From CAJJDF01 sp965657945 (GTDB lineage: Bacteria > Bacteroidota > Bacteroidia > Flavobacteriales_D > CAJJDF01): 63,106 bases of DNA. The notes under the pieces were generated by a model. It searched no databases. It was not told where the DNA came from and was given only the letters and a program-made list of their open reading frames with translations. Where the stretch lies: the NCBI GenBank assembly GCA_965657945.1, contig CBFHPW010000013.1:1-63106 (forward strand). Reading direction: 5' to 3'. The stretch's first letter is position 1, and the number at the start of each line of letters is the position of its first letter. Both the position numbers and the translations under genes were made by a program. Below are positions 35,390 through 44,671 of this stretch, one piece after another.

Positions 35390-36607
35390 ATGAAAACACG
35401 CTCAATATTACATATGGATTTAGACACGTTTTATGTGTCGGTGGAAAGGTTGCTAGATAGCAGGCTCAATAATATTCCTGTGCTTCTGGGCGGAACGAGC
35501 GACCGTGGTGTGGTAGCATCATGCAGTTATGAGGCGCGTAAATTTGGCGTGCACTCCGGAATGCCCATGCGTATGGCAAAGGCGCTGTGTCCCGAAGCGG
35601 CAATAATTAGAGGCAATACAGCCACTTACACCAAATACTCCAAACTGGTAACTGACATTGTGAAGGAACGAGTTCCCGTGCTCGAAAAAACAAGTATCGA
35701 TGAGTTTTTTGCCGATCTCTCAGGAATGGATAAATTTTATGGTTGTTACCAACACGCGAGCGAACTCCGCCAGCTCATTACCAAAGAAACCGGATTGCCC
35801 ATTTCGTTTGGATTATCCGTAAACAAAACTGTGAGCAAGGTGGCTACAGGCGAAGCAAAACCAAACAACCAAATACGAATCGACTCTGGAAATGAAAAGT
35901 CTTTTTTAGCTCCACTTTCAGTAAAAAAAATACCAATGGTAGGAAACAAAACCTATCAATCCCTTAGAAACCTTGGGGTTAAAAAAATCATCACAATTCA
36001 GGAAATGCAAATCGATATGATGCGCTCGGTTTTTGGAAAAAATGGCGAAAGCATCTGGAAAAAAGCAAATGGAATTGATAATTCTCTTATCGTACCCTTT
36101 ACAGAACGTAAGTCTATCTCTACCGAACGGACATTCCAAAAAGATACGATTGATACGGAAAGATTAACAGGGATTCTGTCGGCAATGGCAGAAAATTTAG
36201 CCTTTCAATTGCGCAGAGGTGGAAAAGTTGCCTCTGTAATTACAGTAAAAATCAGGTATTCGGACTTTAACACTTACACCAAGCAAGTAAAAATTCCTTA
36301 TACCTCAGCAGATCATATTTTGATTCCCAAGGTACAAGAAATTTTCAAACAGCTTTATGGACGAAGATTATTGGTGAGATTGATAGGAATACGATATAGC
36401 GGATTGGTTTCGGGGAGTTACCAAATAAATCTTTTTGATGATTCAGAAAAACAAATCAACCTTTATAAAGCTATGGACAACATTCGGTCCAAGTATGGAG
36501 AAAGAAGTGTTATGCGAGCGGTAGCAATGAAAGCCAAAACCATTGGCCGCTTCCACAATCCTTTCAATGGCGAACCTCCCGAATTGCTAGCGCACAGGAG
36601 AAGTTAA
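35390..36607 (+). CDS. dinB: Y-family DNA polymerase (DinB/Pol IV type)
   Basis: A 405-residue translesion polymerase. Palm acidic residues are in HMDLDTFYVSVE (about residues 8-19) and TSIDEFFADLSG (about 103-114). The steric gate region is YEARKFGVHSGMPMRMA. The little-finger domain occupies about 240-350. QINLF in SGSYQINLFDD (about 350) matches the sliding-clamp-binding pentapeptide QLxLF. It faces an S24 repressor gene and is followed by a dnaE-type polymerase, so it is probably induced by DNA damage. A DinB/ImuB role in bypass synthesis is inferred; the active site appears complete, unlike ImuB. Confidence 0.93.
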   Translation: MKTRSILHMDLDTFYVSVERLLDSRLNNIPVLLGGTSDRGVVASCSYEARKFGVHSGMPMRMAKALCPEAAIIRGNTATYTKYSKLVTDIVKERVPVLEKTSIDEFFADLSGMDKFYGCYQHASELRQLITKETGLPISFGLSVNKTVSKVATGEAKPNNQIRIDSGNEKSFLAPLSVKKIPMVGNKTYQSLRNLGVKKIITIQEMQIDMMRSVFGKNGESIWKKANGIDNSLIVPFTERKSISTERTFQKDTIDTERLTGILSAMAENLAFQLRRGGKVASVITVKIRYSDFNTYTKQVKIPYTSADHILIPKVQEIFKQLYGRRLLVRLIGIRYSGLVSGSYQINLFDDSEKQINLYKAMDNIRSKYGERSVMRAVAMKAKTIGRFHNPFNGEPPELLAHRRS

Positions 36608-36660
36608 GGGTGTGACTTACGATAGATGACTTATGATTCTCGAGTTAGAGAAGAAAGAAA

Positions 36661-36942
36661 ATAGAACATAGAGAATAGAGAAAAGACTGCCCTCAAATAA
36701 TATACCTCTTTTGAATCTACTTTGGCTAAGCTCAGCAGAAGGTCTAGAGAATAGTTTCATCTAGTTTTTTAAAGCATATTTTAAATTTTTATGAGGAAAG
36801 TGAAAATACTGCCGATTAAGTGAATCATTATGAGAAAAACAGCACAAATAGCTAACTCATGAGAGGATAATCGAAGAAAAAAGACAGAGGAAAATGACGA
36901 CAGGATGCTTTTTTAAAAGAAAACAGAACATAGAGAATAGAG
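36661..36942. repeat. R5 short repeat pair (AGAACATAGAGAATAGAG)
   Basis: The 18-base motif occurs at 36663-36680 and again at 36925-36942, about 262 bases apart. An inverted version, TTGTTCTATTCTCTATATTC, lies at 43767-43786. Confidence 0.6.
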
Positions 36943-37005
36943 GAATGATAAAAAGATTCTTTGGAGAAAAATCTCTAAAAGCAACACATCAACTCGCATA
37001 AATGA

Positions 37006-37063
37006 TAATCTGCGGACTGAGTTCGATTCCGATTTTTATCGGAAGAGAGAACCGAAGCCCAAC
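37006..37063 (+). repeat. Partial R2 repeat before dnaE
   Basis: AATCTGCGGACTGAG followed by CCGAAGCCCAACT, the second half of the R2 element found at 44185-44308 and 47502-47618. Confidence 0.65.
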
Positions 37064-37077
37064 TTTAAAACCAAAAA

Positions 37078-40044
37078 ATGTACCTCAACTGCCACACCTA
37101 TTACAGCTTACGCTACGGAACTTTTTCAGAAAAAACATTGCTAGAAATAGCACAAGAGCGTGGGCTAAACTCGCTGGTGCTTGCCGATATCAATAACACT
37201 TCGGGGTGCCTAAATTTTATTAGACTTTCGTCTGAATACGGGATAAAACCAATTGTGGGAATTGATTTTAGAAACGGAAACGACCCTTGTTTTGTGGGAA
37301 TTGCCAAGAATAATGAAGGATTTCAAGAAATGAACTCCTATTTATCACATTTTCTTCATCAAAAGAAAGAAATTCCTAAGCGTGCGCCTAAATTTAAAAA
37401 TGTATTCGTGGTATATCCTTTTCGGGTGGCAAATGAAATCTCCGTGGAATCTCTACTTCCTCACGAATACATTGGAATAGCCGCTCACGAAATTCCGCAA
37501 CTCAGGATGTCTTGGTGGCTGAAACATCAAGAAAAACTGGTGATTTTGCAAACGGTTACTTTTAGAAACAAACGAGATTTTAATGCGCATCGCCTGTTGC
37601 GGGCTATTGACAACAATACGTTGCTGAGCAAATTACCCAAAACCGAAGAGGCACATCCCGAAGAAAAAATGATTTCGCTCGAAGAATTGACTTCTACATT
37701 TGCGGAGTTTCCCTTTTTGATACAAAACACCCAACACATTCTGGATGGCTGTTCCGTTCATTTTGATTTTAGTGAAAACCGCAAGCCCCAAAACCAAAGT
37801 GTGTACACCAAAAGCCGAGAGGAAGACATTGCTCTTTTGCGTAAATTAACGGAAGACGGATTGCCCTATCGCTATGGAAATGAAGTGACTACCCAAATAA
37901 AAGAACGAATAGAGAAAGAACTCGATTTAATTATCAAACAAGACTACGTTTCGTATTTTTTGATTAATTGGGACATTGTAAACTACGCCAAACGAAAAGG
38001 CTATTTCCATATTGGGCGAGGAAGTGGAGCCAACAGCATTGTGGCTTATTTACTAGGAATTACGGATGTAGATCCCATTGAACTCGATTTATATTTTGAA
38101 CGATTTATTAACCTCTACCGAAAAAATCCGCCCGATTTTGACATTGATTTCTCTTGGCGAGACCGGCAAGATGTGACCCGTTATATTTTTGAACGGTTCA
38201 ATCACGTGTCGTTGCTGGCTACTTACAATTGTTTTCAATACCGGGGCACAGTCCGAGAACTGGGTAAAGTTTTTGGCTTGCCCAAAGAAGAAATTGACAA
38301 ACTCAGCAGCGGAAAATTCTTGGCAAATAGGCTGGATGAACTGGCTCTTTTGGTATTGAAATATGGCAGTCTGATTCAGGGCTTTCCTAATCATCTGGGG
38401 ATTCATGCTGGAGGAATTTTAATCTCGAACTCACCTCTTCATTCTTTTTCGGCAACTAATCTTCCGCCCAAAGGGTTTCCTACCGTGCAATTTGATATGG
38501 TAATTGCCGAAGATGTGGGATTGTACAAATTTGATATTTTGGGTCAACGTGGATTGGCAAAAATAAAAGAGGCGGTGCAAATCATTCAAGAAAACCAACC
38601 CGAAAAGGCAGATTTTGATATCCATGATGTAAAATCTTTTAAAAAAGACCCTAAAATTAATGCCTTTGTGGCCGAAGCCAAATGTTTGGGATGTTTTTAT
38701 GTAGAATCGCCAGCCATGCGAATGCTACTCAAAAAATTGCGGGTTGACACATATTTGGGATTGGTAGCTGCGAGCTCCATTATTCGTCCTGGAGTTTCGC
38801 AAAGTGGAATGATGCGCGAGTACATTTTGCGTCATCGCTATCCCGAAAGAATAGAAAAAGAAGCTCACCCAATTATGTTGCAGATAATGCCCGAAACCTA
38901 CGGAGTGATGGTGTATCAGGAAGATGTGATAAAAGTAGCTCATCTTTTTGCGGGATTATCCTTGGGCGAAGCCGATGTGTTGCGAAGAGGAATGAGCGGG
39001 AAATTCCGTTCTCGAAATGAGTTTGAAGCAGTGAAACAAAAATTCATTGACAATTGCCGAGAAAAAGGCTACAAAGACGAAGTTACTTTTGAAATTTGGC
39101 GACAAACGGAAAGTTTTGCGGGTTATGCTTTTGCTAAAGGGCACTCGGCCAGTTATGCGGTAGAAAGTTACCAGAGTTTGTTCCTCAAAACGTATTTTCC
39201 GCTCGAATACATGGTGGCGGTAATTAATAATGGCGGAGGATTTTACCGAAAAGAAACTTACCTCCACGAGATAAAAATGCTGGGAGGAACTGTTCATCCT
39301 CCGCACATCAATTACAGCCGTGGCGAAAGCGTGCTGAAAGGCAAAAATGTGTATTTGGGATTGGATACGATTCATGAACTTTCGCAGAGTGCCATTACCG
39401 AAATTTTGGAGAGTAGAAAAGCAGGCTTGTTTGATGGTTTGGCCGGTTTTATGGAGCGAACCGCTGTGAGCGTTTCCCAAGCAGAATTGCTTGTGCGAGC
39501 TGGCTGTTTCAATGACTTTGACAACAATAAACGAAGCTTGCTGTGGAAATTAAAGCTCACTTATTCGCCCGAATTGGTAGTAAAAGAACAGCCTAAACTT
39601 TTTGAATTTAATCATGGGAAAGACTTTGAAATTCCTTCGTTGAATTTTGATAAAGAAGAAGTAGCTTTTGACCAATTGGAGTTGTTTGGGTTTACACTTG
39701 GCAATCCGTTTGACCTAATGAAAGAGGAGCAGAAAGAAGGAGTAAAAGCCATGGAAATGAAATACCACATCAACCGAAAAATAGAAATGTACGGCTATTT
39801 AGTAACGGTAAAAAGCACCAAAACAGTGAATAAAAAACGAATGCAGTTTGGAACTTTTTTAGATAAAGATGGAGAATTTATAGACACGGTTCATTTTCCC
39901 AACACGGTAGAAAAATATTTGTTTAGAGGTAAAGGAGTTTACAAACTCTACGGAAAAGTTACCGAAGAGTTTGACTTCTTAACTCTAGAAGTTCACCGCA
40001 TGAAAAAAATGGATTGGGTGGTAGATCCGAGGTATGCAGAGTAA
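37078..40044 (+). CDS. DNA polymerase III alpha-subunit-like polymerase (DnaE2/error-prone type by context)
   Basis: A 988-residue C-family polymerase, shorter than the replicative DnaE (about 1160-1450). The PHP domain begins LNCHTYYSLRYGTFSEKTLL, with N-C-H in place of the usual H-x-H. Palm aspartates are in PPDFDIDFSWRDRQDV (about residues 349-364), with FDILGQRGLAKIKE and RRGMSGKFRSR downstream. QLELF in FDQLELFGFT (about 863) matches a clamp-binding site. The C-terminal 90 residues look like an OB fold. It follows dinB and the S24 repressor, the arrangement of mutagenesis cassettes, so error-prone synthesis after damage is inferred. The stop abuts the next gene's stop. Confidence 0.9.
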   Translation: MYLNCHTYYSLRYGTFSEKTLLEIAQERGLNSLVLADINNTSGCLNFIRLSSEYGIKPIVGIDFRNGNDPCFVGIAKNNEGFQEMNSYLSHFLHQKKEIPKRAPKFKNVFVVYPFRVANEISVESLLPHEYIGIAAHEIPQLRMSWWLKHQEKLVILQTVTFRNKRDFNAHRLLRAIDNNTLLSKLPKTEEAHPEEKMISLEELTSTFAEFPFLIQNTQHILDGCSVHFDFSENRKPQNQSVYTKSREEDIALLRKLTEDGLPYRYGNEVTTQIKERIEKELDLIIKQDYVSYFLINWDIVNYAKRKGYFHIGRGSGANSIVAYLLGITDVDPIELDLYFERFINLYRKNPPDFDIDFSWRDRQDVTRYIFERFNHVSLLATYNCFQYRGTVRELGKVFGLPKEEIDKLSSGKFLANRLDELALLVLKYGSLIQGFPNHLGIHAGGILISNSPLHSFSATNLPPKGFPTVQFDMVIAEDVGLYKFDILGQRGLAKIKEAVQIIQENQPEKADFDIHDVKSFKKDPKINAFVAEAKCLGCFYVESPAMRMLLKKLRVDTYLGLVAASSIIRPGVSQSGMMREYILRHRYPERIEKEAHPIMLQIMPETYGVMVYQEDVIKVAHLFAGLSLGEADVLRRGMSGKFRSRNEFEAVKQKFIDNCREKGYKDEVTFEIWRQTESFAGYAFAKGHSASYAVESYQSLFLKTYFPLEYMVAVINNGGGFYRKETYLHEIKMLGGTVHPPHINYSRGESVLKGKNVYLGLDTIHELSQSAITEILESRKAGLFDGLAGFMERTAVSVSQAELLVRAGCFNDFDNNKRSLLWKLKLTYSPELVVKEQPKLFEFNHGKDFEIPSLNFDKEEVAFDQLELFGFTLGNPFDLMKEEQKEGVKAMEMKYHINRKIEMYGYLVTVKSTKTVNKKRMQFGTFLDKDGEFIDTVHFPNTVEKYLFRGKGVYKLYGKVTEEFDFLTLEVHRMKKMDWVVDPRYAE

Positions 40045-42225
40045 TTATTCACGTAGAATTTTAAGGGTCCTACTTTCGATCTTCCCCACCACATTCAACA
40101 AATAAACTCCTGCACTTCCTTCAAAGCTTATCTCGTATTGTGAAACATTTTGTGGGGTGATTTCTTTGATTAATCTTCCGTTTATATCGGTGAGGAAGAT
40201 GCGGTTTAGTTGAGTTTGTTCGCCTAAATCGAGAATAAAAGTTCCGTTGGTTGGGTTGGGGAAAACGATGGCTTTCGTTCCCGAAAATTCATTTTCTTCG
40301 ACAGAGACTACATTTTCTGCCATTTGCAAAGCAGCTGTTGCGGTTACTTTTCCATGTCCCCAAACTGGGCTACCGGTAGCCGGAATTGTTCCTGTTCTCG
40401 CATCCTCTCTGGCTGTAGCTATCAATATATCTTTTATTTGTCTTGGCTCAATAGTAGGGCTTGCTTCCAAAATTAAAGCAACTACTCCAGCTGTAGCTGG
40501 CGAACTCATCGATGTTCCCGAAAAAGCCGCAAAATCATAGGTTCTTCCATTGAAAGTAGTGCTTGCAGCTGTTGTATAGCTCCTTGTTGTGTAGGAGTTT
40601 ATAGAAGAGATAACATTCATTCCTGGTGCAGATACATCGGGCTTCATTCGCTCGTCATAAGTTGGACCTCTGCTGGAAAAGCTAGCAATATTACCGGGAA
40701 AAACTTGACCAGTAATTGCTACGTTTTGAGATTGATGAGCAGCAACTGTAATGGCGCTTTTGGTGCAGGCCGGTTCGCCTAATCCGTATAAATTATCTCC
40801 AGCAACTCCATCGTTTCCAAAGGAATAAAAATCCAAGCCCCAGTTTCCTACTCCATTACTTAGCTCAACTACGTTCCAATAATGAACTGTTCCGGTGGCC
40901 GCATAAGAATGTAACACAACTCGCAAACTTGTGTTGGTATTTTTAACTCTCATTCGCTGATGAGGTCGATTGTTGTTTGGATGAGCCGAATCAATCGAGT
41001 AATTGTAAAAAACCGTATCCAAACCAATGACCAAGTAGTTGTTGTGATAGCCGTTATCTGAATTCGTGTTGTAATACCTTGAATTCGCAACTAACTGATT
41101 GGATGAATTGTAAACTTCCAATCTCGAGTTGAAAGGATTTGAAGGTTCTCCCCACATAGAAATACATTGACCCCACATGGACTGATGTGCCGAATAAGGA
41201 TAAAAACCTATTCTCGATCTGATACTATCGTTAGAAAAAACTTTTTTAATATGAAAATCGGCATCTCCGTTATTGCCTCCAGAAGTTACAAAAGTAACAC
41301 CCTGAGCACTCAAAGAATCTATCGCTTGACTCACCAAAGAAGTTCCATCCATGGTTCCCATGTAATACAGTCCCCAGCTCATGTTTATGACGAGTCGTTT
41401 CCAATCGTTATCAGCTATGTTTTTCATCCAGACAAATGCATCAATGGCTGCACCGGCATCTAATTGAATAGAGTTGAACAAATACTCAGATTCAAAAGCT
41501 ACGCCTCTATGAATGGTTCCACCGCCACTTCCTCCAGCAATTCCAGCTACGTGATTTCCATGAGTTGCATAATCATAGTAATCTCCTGCTGTGTCGCTAT
41601 TTGCATTATCTAGTTGGGTAGGCGTTACATATTCTACTCCGTAGCCAAATCCTGCAGGTTGGTTTCCTTGATGCTTAAAATGATCCCAAGCTGCTCTTAT
41701 TCTTGAAGTAACTAAGTTCGTATCCATAAACATGGGATGGTCGTAATCAAATCCCCAGTCAGTAATTCCTATCAGTACATTTTTTCCTGTATAACCTTGT
41801 GCTAGTCCATGTCCTTCCCAGACACTATCTACTCGGGTATCGGCAGTCATTTTATGATTGTGAGGAAGGATTCTTTCTGCTACATTTAGCTGTATTAGAT
41901 TAGTGAAAATCTCTATTTCACTTAGGTTTTTTAACGGTATTTTTAAGGTAATTACATCTCCTACTCGGCTTCCGACAAATGCTTTGTCATTTAAATCGCT
42001 TGCCGTAAAATTACGCGTAACTTTTGCCAAAGTAGAAAGGCACATCTCTCCGTTTACCTCGTAAATTGGAAGCAATGGATTCTTTGATTTCAATTCATAA
42101 GTAGAATGGATTTTTGACTGAGAAATAAGACGACTTATTTGTTCTTGAGATTCGCTATTTAATCTAATTTGAGAAAATGACAAACAGGTAAAACTCGTTA
42201 AGATAAGGGCAAGAATTGTTTTCAT
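40045..42225 (-). CDS. Secreted S8 subtilisin-like protease with T9SS sorting domain
   Basis: 726 residues from the ATG at 42225, where a signal peptide starts (MKTILALILTSFTCLSFSQ); the frame is open for 29 codons upstream but lacks a sensible start. The catalytic triad is D in IGITDWGFDYDHP, H in YATHGNHVAGIAGG, and S in AFSGTSMSSPATAGV. N of the oxyanion hole is in VTSGGNNGDADF. A beta-rich insert lies between the H and S regions. The last 75 residues (FPNPTNGTFILDLGE, TDINGRLIKEI, VYLLNVVGKIESRTLKIL) are a type A sorting domain for export by the type IX secretion system. It is an extracellular or surface protease. Confidence 0.94.
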   Translation of the reverse strand: MKTILALILTSFTCLSFSQIRLNSESQEQISRLISQSKIHSTYELKSKNPLLPIYEVNGEMCLSTLAKVTRNFTASDLNDKAFVGSRVGDVITLKIPLKNLSEIEIFTNLIQLNVAERILPHNHKMTADTRVDSVWEGHGLAQGYTGKNVLIGITDWGFDYDHPMFMDTNLVTSRIRAAWDHFKHQGNQPAGFGYGVEYVTPTQLDNANSDTAGDYYDYATHGNHVAGIAGGSGGGTIHRGVAFESEYLFNSIQLDAGAAIDAFVWMKNIADNDWKRLVINMSWGLYYMGTMDGTSLVSQAIDSLSAQGVTFVTSGGNNGDADFHIKKVFSNDSIRSRIGFYPYSAHQSMWGQCISMWGEPSNPFNSRLEVYNSSNQLVANSRYYNTNSDNGYHNNYLVIGLDTVFYNYSIDSAHPNNNRPHQRMRVKNTNTSLRVVLHSYAATGTVHYWNVVELSNGVGNWGLDFYSFGNDGVAGDNLYGLGEPACTKSAITVAAHQSQNVAITGQVFPGNIASFSSRGPTYDERMKPDVSAPGMNVISSINSYTTRSYTTAASTTFNGRTYDFAAFSGTSMSSPATAGVVALILEASPTIEPRQIKDILIATAREDARTGTIPATGSPVWGHGKVTATAALQMAENVVSVEENEFSGTKAIVFPNPTNGTFILDLGEQTQLNRIFLTDINGRLIKEITPQNVSQYEISFEGSAGVYLLNVVGKIESRTLKILRE

Positions 42226-42347
42226 ACTAAGGATTTGAAACACTAAAATACAACAAACATTAGAACTACTTCGAATTAGCACAGAAGTTGCAAATTTCTT
42301 ACCTTTATTCAACGTAACATTTTGTGACGAAAAAGAATAACCAGACT

Positions 42348-43640
42348 ATGAAATACCACAGGATAAACAAAGATTTATACATTCACCAGAGAAGTGAATT
42401 CACCAAACAAATGAAGCCAAATTCGATTGCTATTTTTAATAGCAACGATATTTTTTCTACTTCGGCAGACAGTACGGTTCCTTTTGTTCAGCACAGAGAT
42501 ATTTTGGCTCTTTCAGGAGTAGATCAAGAAGAAAGCATTTTGGTTTTGTTTCCAGATGCACACCAAGAAAAACATAGAGAAATCTTGTTTTTGAAAGAAA
42601 CTTCTGAAACCATAAAAATTTGGGAAGGAGAAAAGCTGACCAAAGAAACGGCTTTTGAAACCTCGGGAATCAGGACGGTTTATTGGTTACCCGATTTCAA
42701 TAAAATATTAAAAATGTTAGTCTCGGAGGCCGGAAACATTTACCTCAATCAAAATATGCATACACGCGCAAATACAGAAATGCAATCGCGCGAAGACCGT
42801 TTTATTGAATGGATTAAAAATGAATACCCAACTTTCACTTATTTGCAGTCGGCTCCCATTATGCACAGAGTTCGTTCGGTAAAACACCAAATTGAGATTG
42901 ATTTAATGCAAAATGCCTGCAACATTACCGAAAAAGGATTTAGAAGGATTCTACCATTTATCAAACCTGGCGTAATGGAATATAATATTGAGGCAGAATT
43001 GATGCATGAATTCTTGAATAATAGATCCAAAGGGTTTGCCTACACTCCCATTATTGGATCTGGCTATAATGCCTGTGTGTTGCATTACATTGAAAATAAT
43101 GCCGAGTGCAAAAATGGAGAGGTAATCTTGATGGATTTTGGTGCAGAATACGCCAATTACGCAAGTGACATGACAAGATGTGTTCCGGTAAATGGAAAAT
43201 TTACCGAAAGGCAAAAAGCGGTTTACAACTCTGTTCTTCACGTGAAAAAAGAGTGTGAAAAAATCTTAACTCCAGGCGTAAATTTACACGAATACCACGC
43301 AGAAGTTGGTAAATTAATGGAAGAGCAATTACTTAAACTAAAGCTAATTGACCAAACTGACATTAAAAATCAAAACCCAGATTGGCCTGCTTACAAAAAG
43401 TATTTCATGCACGGAACTTCTCACTTTATAGGATTAGACACCCATGATGTGGGATTGTGGCACGAGCCAATTCAGGCTGGAAATGCATTTACTATTGAGC
43501 CAGGAATCTACATTCCAGAAGAGAATCTTGGAATAAGATTGGAAGACGATTATATCATTCAAAAATCTGGAGCTCCATTGAATTTGATGAAAAACATTCC
43601 CTTGGAAGCTGAGGAGATTGAGGACTTGATGAACTCTTAA
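42348..43640 (+). CDS. pepP: Xaa-Pro aminopeptidase (aminopeptidase P family)
   Basis: 430 residues from the ATG at 42348 (MKYHRINKDLYIHQRSEF). A GTG 24 bases upstream is possible but less likely. It is an M24 metallopeptidase removing N-terminal residues next to proline. The dimetal ligands are D in VILMDFGAEYANYASDMTR, H in MHGTSHFIGLDTHDVG, and E in FTIEPGIYIPEENLGIRLED. The N-terminal domain of about 180 residues is the non-catalytic creatinase-like domain. There is no signal peptide, so it acts in the cytoplasm. A hairpin terminator follows. Confidence 0.94.
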   Translation: MKYHRINKDLYIHQRSEFTKQMKPNSIAIFNSNDIFSTSADSTVPFVQHRDILALSGVDQEESILVLFPDAHQEKHREILFLKETSETIKIWEGEKLTKETAFETSGIRTVYWLPDFNKILKMLVSEAGNIYLNQNMHTRANTEMQSREDRFIEWIKNEYPTFTYLQSAPIMHRVRSVKHQIEIDLMQNACNITEKGFRRILPFIKPGVMEYNIEAELMHEFLNNRSKGFAYTPIIGSGYNACVLHYIENNAECKNGEVILMDFGAEYANYASDMTRCVPVNGKFTERQKAVYNSVLHVKKECEKILTPGVNLHEYHAEVGKLMEEQLLKLKLIDQTDIKNQNPDWPAYKKYFMHGTSHFIGLDTHDVGLWHEPIQAGNAFTIEPGIYIPEENLGIRLEDDYIIQKSGAPLNLMKNIPLEAEEIEDLMNS

Positions 43641-43697
43641 TTAGATAATAGAAAAAAGAGATAAGAAAAGGAGCTCTGATATTACTATGAATAAACC

Positions 43698-43734
43698 AAA
43701 AAAGGGAAAGTTGAATATTGATTTTCCCTTTTTT
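43698..43734 (+). terminator. Intrinsic terminator after pepP
   Basis: AAAAAAGGGAAA (43698-43709) pairs with TTTCCCTTTTTT (43723-43734) across a 13-base loop, with the T-run forming the 3' end. It lies between pepP and yraN and overlaps an open upstream extension of yraN, which argues against that longer start. Confidence 0.8.
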
Positions 43735-43794
43735 GTTAACTTTAAAAAAAGCATATCTCCTTTCTTTGTTCTATTCTCTATATTCTATAAAAAC

Positions 43795-44151
43795 ATGGCT
43801 CAACACAACGACATAGGGAAGGAAGGGGAAGCATTGGCTGCTTTGTTTTTGGTTAAAAACGGTTATCGAATCATAGCGCGTAATTTTAGGTACAAAAAAT
43901 CGGAGATTGACATCATAGCTCAGAAAGATAACATAATTGTTTTTATAGAGGTAAAAACACGAACTAATGCGTTTTTTCAAGAGCCCGAATTATCGGTTAC
44001 CAAATCCAAACAGAAACAAATTACCAAAGGGGCTAATTTTTATATTCAGGAAAACAACATTGAGCTAGATATTCGATTTGATATCATTGCAATAACCCTT
44101 TTTGGCAATAAGATTAATCACATTGAGGATGCTTTTTATCCTTTGGTTTAG
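43795..44151 (+). CDS. YraN/UPF0102 family endonuclease-fold protein
   Basis: 118 residues from the ATG at 43795 (MAQHNDIGKEGEALAALFL). The longer frame back to 43687 runs through the pepP terminator. The fold belongs to the restriction-endonuclease-like superfamily; the catalytic-type residues are E in GKEGEALAA, D in KKSEIDIIAQ and E/K in IVFIEVKTR. Family members are widespread; a nuclease role in DNA processing is suspected but not settled. It is followed by a repeat-filled gap. Confidence 0.9.
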   Translation: MAQHNDIGKEGEALAALFLVKNGYRIIARNFRYKKSEIDIIAQKDNIIVFIEVKTRTNAFFQEPELSVTKSKQKQITKGANFYIQENNIELDIRFDIIAITLFGNKINHIEDAFYPLV

Positions 44152-44184
44152 GAAGAAAAACTGGCTTGTGAGTGAAAAGAAATT

Positions 44185-44308
44185 GGCTTGTCAGTTAAGT
44201 CACCCTTCGAGACAATTCTCTGTCGAGAATCCCTCAGGGTTCGGGTTCAGCACAATCTGCGGGCTGAGTTTTTGCGATAGCAAAAGTATCGAAGCCCAAC
44301 TCATGAAA
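44185..44308 (+). repeat. R2 dispersed repeat
   Basis: GGCTTGTCAGTTAAGTCACC at the left, CCCTCAGGGTTCGGGTTCAG and ATCTGCGGGCTGAGTTTTTG inside, and ATCGAAGCCCAACTCATGAA at the right. It matches 47502-47618 almost throughout and 15505-15612 on the other strand. Confidence 0.88.
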
Positions 44309-44332
44309 TACAACCCGTAATATTCTCGCTTT

Positions 44333-44360
44333 AAGATTCCGGCTCGGTGGCCGGAATGAC
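44333..44360 (+). repeat. R1 right half only
   Basis: AAGATTCCGGCTCGGTGGCCGGAATGAC is a single hairpin equal to the right arm of R1. It follows R2 at the same spacing as the right arm at 47637-47664. Confidence 0.75.
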
Positions 44361-44419
44361 AAGGTGTAATATTCTTTGCCAGTCTTCCACTCCATTCTGT
44401 CTGTAAGATAAAAAAAGCA

Positions 44420-44507
44420 GTCATTCTGTCCTGACTTTTCGGAACAGAATCTATTGGTTAACACCTGTGTCATCTACAAACAGATTCCGCATCAAGTGCG
44501 GAATGAC
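44420..44507. repeat. R1 repeat
   Basis: Left arm GTCATTCTGTCCTGAC then TTCGGAACAGAATC; right arm CAGATTCCGCATCAAGTGCG then GAATGAC. The outer ends are inverted TCATTC/GAATGA, as in the other copies. Confidence 0.82.
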
Positions 44508-44514
44508 AGGTGGA

Positions 44515-44671
44515 AATCCCATCCTAAATCCTTCCCCAAAGGAAGGACTTTTACGTTACTTTTTTAGAGAATCATTCGTTTCCTTCCCACTTTCTCAGAA
44601 CAAGCTGCATTACAGTTCTCTAAAGAATTTGGAGTCCCCCTTCCCTGGGAATGGTTAGGGATGGGAGAACC
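44515..44671. repeat. R3 palindromic repeat at the valS 3' end
   Basis: Left piece ATCCCATCCTAAATCCTTCC then CCAAAGGAAGGACTT (44517-44551). Right piece AGTCCCCCTTCCCTGGGAAT then GGTTAGGGATGGGAG (44632-44666). The right piece contains the valS stop codon and the codons for its last residues. Confidence 0.72.

Larger units (their letters stand above)
36608..37077. other. 470-base gap between dinB and dnaE with short repeats, no gene
   Basis: No credible gene is seen. The gap contains two copies of AGAACATAGAGAATAGAG (at 36663-36680 and 36925-36942) and a partial R2 repeat at 37006-37063. An AT-rich stretch near 36770-36800 has no clear promoter. A reverse copy of the AGAACATAGAGAATAGA motif lies at 43766-43787, before yraN. 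Confidence 0.7.
44152..44654. other. 503-base repeat-filled gap between yraN and valS, no gene
   Basis: The gap is almost entirely repeat sequence: R2 at 44185-44308, half of R1 at 44333-44360, a complete R1 at 44420-44507, and R3 pieces at 44515-44550 and 44631-44671. No open frame with a recognisable product is present. Confidence 0.8.

Noticed and set aside
37015..37040. tRNA-like T-arm text (GTTCGATTCC) before dnaE
   Set aside because: No acceptor stem, anticodon arm or D-arm can be found around it, and the text belongs to a partial R2 repeat.
43687..43794. Longer N-terminus for yraN starting at 43687
   Set aside because: The extension is Lys/Phe-rich, unlike the family start, and runs through the pepP terminator and an R5 repeat.
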